A stretch of DNA of 64,000 nucleotides from Mytilus californianus (lineage: Eukaryota > Mollusca > Bivalvia > Mytilida > Mytilidae), in contig NW_026262712.1 in NCBI RefSeq assembly GCF_021869535.1, positions 99,452,140 through 99,516,139 of the forward strand, written 5' to 3'. Below are positions 61,555 through 64,000 of the stretch, piece after piece (position 1 is the first letter of the stretch; each line of letters begins with the position of its first letter). Position numbers and translations under genes: made by a program. The notes under the pieces are model-generated. The model did no database searches. It was not told the origin of the DNA and saw nothing but the letters and a program-made list of their open reading frames with translations.

Positions 61555-61990
61555 TTCCAGCAAGGCGGCTCGTAGCTGGTTGGCTGACTCTGGTGGCTGA
61601 TGCCGTCTGCGTAATCGTTTGTCAAATTCATCCCTTAAATGTTTAATGGGTGATAGATCTGGCGATAAAGCTGGCCATGGAAGAATGTCTATGTTATTCT
61701 GCCCAAGATATTGTATGCATACACGTGCCATACACGTGCCACGTGGCACCTAGCATTGTCCTGTTGGGAAGTATGCCGACTTCCGTGCCTTGGCTGCAAT
61801 GAATGGTTGTACAATTGGAGAGAGAATTTCGTCACGATAACGAACTCCAGCAAGACTTCCGTTTATGAACTTTAAGTCAGTGCGTCCGCAAAACGTGACT
61901 CCTGCCCAAACCACCACAACACCACCACCAAACGATCACATTCGTGCACACATGCGTCTGCATAACGTTCATTTTGGCGTCTGTATACTC
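61555..61990 (-). pseudogene. Tc1/mariner-type transposase fragment
   Basis: The frame at 61749-61534 encodes ARVCIQYLGQNNIDILPWPA, LSPDLSPIKHLRDEFDKRLR and RRHQPPESANQLRAALLEE. This is the C-terminal part of a DDE transposase with the SPDLSPIEH.WD block, here K and R in place of E and W. Upstream in other frames: GVTFCGRTDLKFINGSLAGV, RYRDEILSPIVQPFI, and DNARCHVAR with the central Asp. The N-terminal DNA-binding half is absent. At least one frameshift and a few stops are present. Confidence 0.75.
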
Positions 61991-61999
61991 TCATTCTAC

Positions 62000-62220
62000 C
62001 ATGATTCTGGATGATTATACAAGAAAGGGCATCATTAGTATAATTACTCAAATTATCATCCTTGCAGGTTGTTTTACAAAACCCCCGAAAACATCAAAAC
62101 TGTATAATTCTTTTGATTTAATGTCTGCATAGCATATCGCCCGTCGCTTTTTCAAAGAATAAATAACTTCTCAATGTCATATAAGAAATTCATGAAACAC
62201 TAAACGGGTGTTATCTTAAT
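62000..62220. other. No gene recognised
   Basis: AT-rich flank between the transposase fragment and the next repeat. Confidence 0.4.
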
Positions 62221-62224
62221 AGAT

Positions 62225-62670
62225 ATATAAACCAGTCACAAAATTTCATGATTACTACTCAAAGCATTGTCCGAAAACTGTAAAATCCCCCTTTTTATGA
62301 ATATCATCACATAATAACAAAAACATAAAATCTAAAATTTATTATAACAATCGAAAGGGAGCTAATGTCAATAGATATAAACAATTCACCAAAGTTTCTT
62401 GCAAATTGGTTAAAGTGTTTTTGACTTATTGTCCGAAAACTGGAAAATCCCCCTTTTTAAATGAAAAAAAAACCAAAACTCAGAAACTTAAAATCTAAAA
62501 TTTATAAAAAAAAAAACGAAAGGCAGCTCATGTCAATAGATATAAACAATTCACAAAAGTTTCATGTGAACTGGTTCAAGCGTTTTTGATTTATTGTCCA
62601 ACAGGTTGACGACGGAGATACGGACGGACGGACAACGGTATACCATAATACCGTAAACGGGCGTATAAAA
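62225..62670 (+). repeat. Interspersed repeat with an internal dimer (period about 170 bp)
   Basis: TATTGTCCGAAAACTG(G/T)AAAATCCCCC and GTCAATAGATATAAACAATT occur twice, about 160-170 bp apart. The end has GACGGACGGACAACGG, TATACCATAATACCGT and GGGCGTAT, an ending common to a bivalve repeat group. It is noncoding. Confidence 0.7.
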
Positions 62671-63350
62671 AATAACAACAACAACAAAATAACTGATTTG
62701 AACACACACATATATTAATAAATAGAATTAATATAAGCAAGTGTTTTTTTAAACAATTTCTCTTTATTTTCAGATATAAACTGCTTTATGCTTTAAATGA
62801 TCCATTTGGTTCAGATAAGAATGCTGTTTTAACGGATAGAATATAGAATATTAATGTTATCGAGAGAATGAAATACATGCTCCCTTTAAATTCGTTTATA
62901 TCGGTTATAAAAGTGTAATTTTGAAACTTTATGTGTTTCAAATACTTCTCATTTCCAAAAAAAAATTAAATAATAGCAGTATTTCATATAAAAATTGACC
63001 TTAAAAATATTGCCAACATGCTAGTTTTAAAAAAGCTAAATATGGAGACCAAGGAATTGAGTTATGTAGTCATGTTGTTGTAAAGACTTCAAATTGTATT
63101 ATCCACTTGGCGCTAATTGCTACACTTTCTGAAAACCTTCGTCTGAATTTTTTAAATAAAATATAGCACGGTTTCATTTCTCATTAAAATTATAATGCAG
63201 TCATATGAATAAATAAATTAAGTCAAAACATGTTCAATCTCTTTGTTCAAACCATCAACGATATCCTGTCCTCAAATAAATGTTATCCCGAATTATTTCA
63301 AAGGTCATATCAATGTATCAATCTGATGCGATAAGCCCTTTTCAAAGGAT
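62670..63350. other. No gene recognised
   Basis: AT-rich sequence with no repeat pairing and no domain in any frame. Confidence 0.4.
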
Positions 63351-63354
63351 TGTT

Positions 63355-63700
63355 ATAGTTTTTTTTTTATTATTTTCTCTTAAACCACTATCCAATGTAA
63401 GGGTAGTGCTTGGCGCCGGAAAGCATGTTCAACCACGCCACATTCTATATATGTCTGTCCGAAGCCTTCAATTGAGTGGTTGTCCTTTTATCGGTTTCTC
63501 ATATTTGTCTTTCGTTTACTGTTTTGCATAGTTTGTTCTTGTTTTGTACCCTTACACCACTGTCAGGGTTAAGGGAAGGATTGGCGCCTACAAACATGTT
63601 AAATCCCCCAAAGTATTATACAATGTATGCCTGTCCCAAGTCAGGAGCATGTAATTTAATAGTTGTCATTTGAAGTTGTATACCAGATTTGTTTTTCGTT
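63355..63700 (+). repeat. Two diverged tandem units of about 190 bp
   Basis: Unit 1 has CACTATCCAATGTAAGGGTA, TTGGCGCCGGAAAGCATGTT, GTCTGTCCGAAG and TTTGTCTTTCGTTTACTGTT. Unit 2 has CACTGTCAGGGTTAAGGGAA, TTGGCGCCTACAAACATGTT, GCCTGTCCCAAGTCAGGAGC and TTTTTCGTTTATTGTTGTG. The order is the same. The open frames across both are not genes. Confidence 0.65.
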
Positions 63701-64000
63701 TATTGTTGTGTTCATAAATTTATATCAACTGATTACAAAATTGACAAGAATTTATCAAAAGATTATTTGATAGTAATTACATTATGGTATTTTAATGTAA
63801 TTTTATGTAGATGTATTCCTAGGTGGTATGATTTCTTTAAGAAGTGATCAATCTGCAAACATTGTTTGCAATACAATATTTCTCTTGAACCTGTCGACCC
63901 TTTCCTGTTTTATCCTAACCGCAATAGTGCGTAAATAATCACCCCATTATGAGAAAACAACTTTAAATACATTTTATGGTATCTGAGATACACAAATTTT
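63700..64000. other. No gene recognised to the window end
   Basis: AT-rich sequence; nothing supported. Confidence 0.4.

Overview
This is AT-rich, intron-poor eukaryotic DNA that looks like a bivalve mollusc genome, most likely a marine mussel (Mytilus or a relative). That assignment is an inference from the interspersed repeats, which resemble families I associate with mussels, and from the kinds of retroelement present. Most of the window is layered transposable elements. Only one intact host gene is clear: a single-exon type II membrane protein with two C-type lectin domains (42226-43341, minus).

Layout. 1-3.4 kb: interspersed repeats and a 540-bp tandem array. 3.67-7.15 kb: a 3.5-kb non-autonomous element with long terminal inverted repeats and a 6-bp target duplication, itself invaded by a MITE and two other repeats. 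10.6-23.9 kb: two nested non-LTR retrotransposons on the minus strand. The inner one (about 11.3-18.8 kb) has a separate SGNH-hydrolase ORF, a double-PHD/coiled-coil ORF and an endonuclease-RT ORF, and carries a hairpin MITE in its RT. The outer one (10.6-11.3 plus 18.8-23.9 kb) has a coiled-coil/SGNH ORF1 and an endonuclease-RT ORF2. 24.9-28.1 kb: two copies of a third LINE family placed tail to tail. 28.8-29.3 kb: a palindromic element. 30.4-34 kb: LINE and SINE-like debris, a second hairpin MITE and a cluster of CACGTG palindromes. 34.1-35.3 kb: two exon-like coding pieces. 35.1-40 kb: a tyrosine-recombinase retrotransposon (DIRS order) with an arrangement like Ngaro/PAT split direct repeats. 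41.5-46.2 kb: the lectin gene, an unusual pair of X-box palindromes upstream of it, and simple repeats. 47-49 kb: a one-armed foldback element and a poly-G MITE. 49.4-52.6 kb: a Penelope-like element whose GIY-YIG domain lies N-terminal to the RT (Naiad-like). 53.9-55.8 kb: a foldback element whose inverted repeats are arrays of a roughly 20-bp unit. 56-59.3 kb: several tandem arrays with transcription-factor-like motifs. 59.6-61.1 kb: a broken multi-pass membrane protein gene. 61.4-64 kb: repeats, including a Tc1/mariner transposase fragment.

Nearly all element ORFs carry frameshifts, stops or internal deletions, so they look like fossils. Some frameshifts could be assembly errors. The lectin ORF is clean, which argues against a generally poor assembly. 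All calls come from reading the sequence and from family knowledge; no database search was made.
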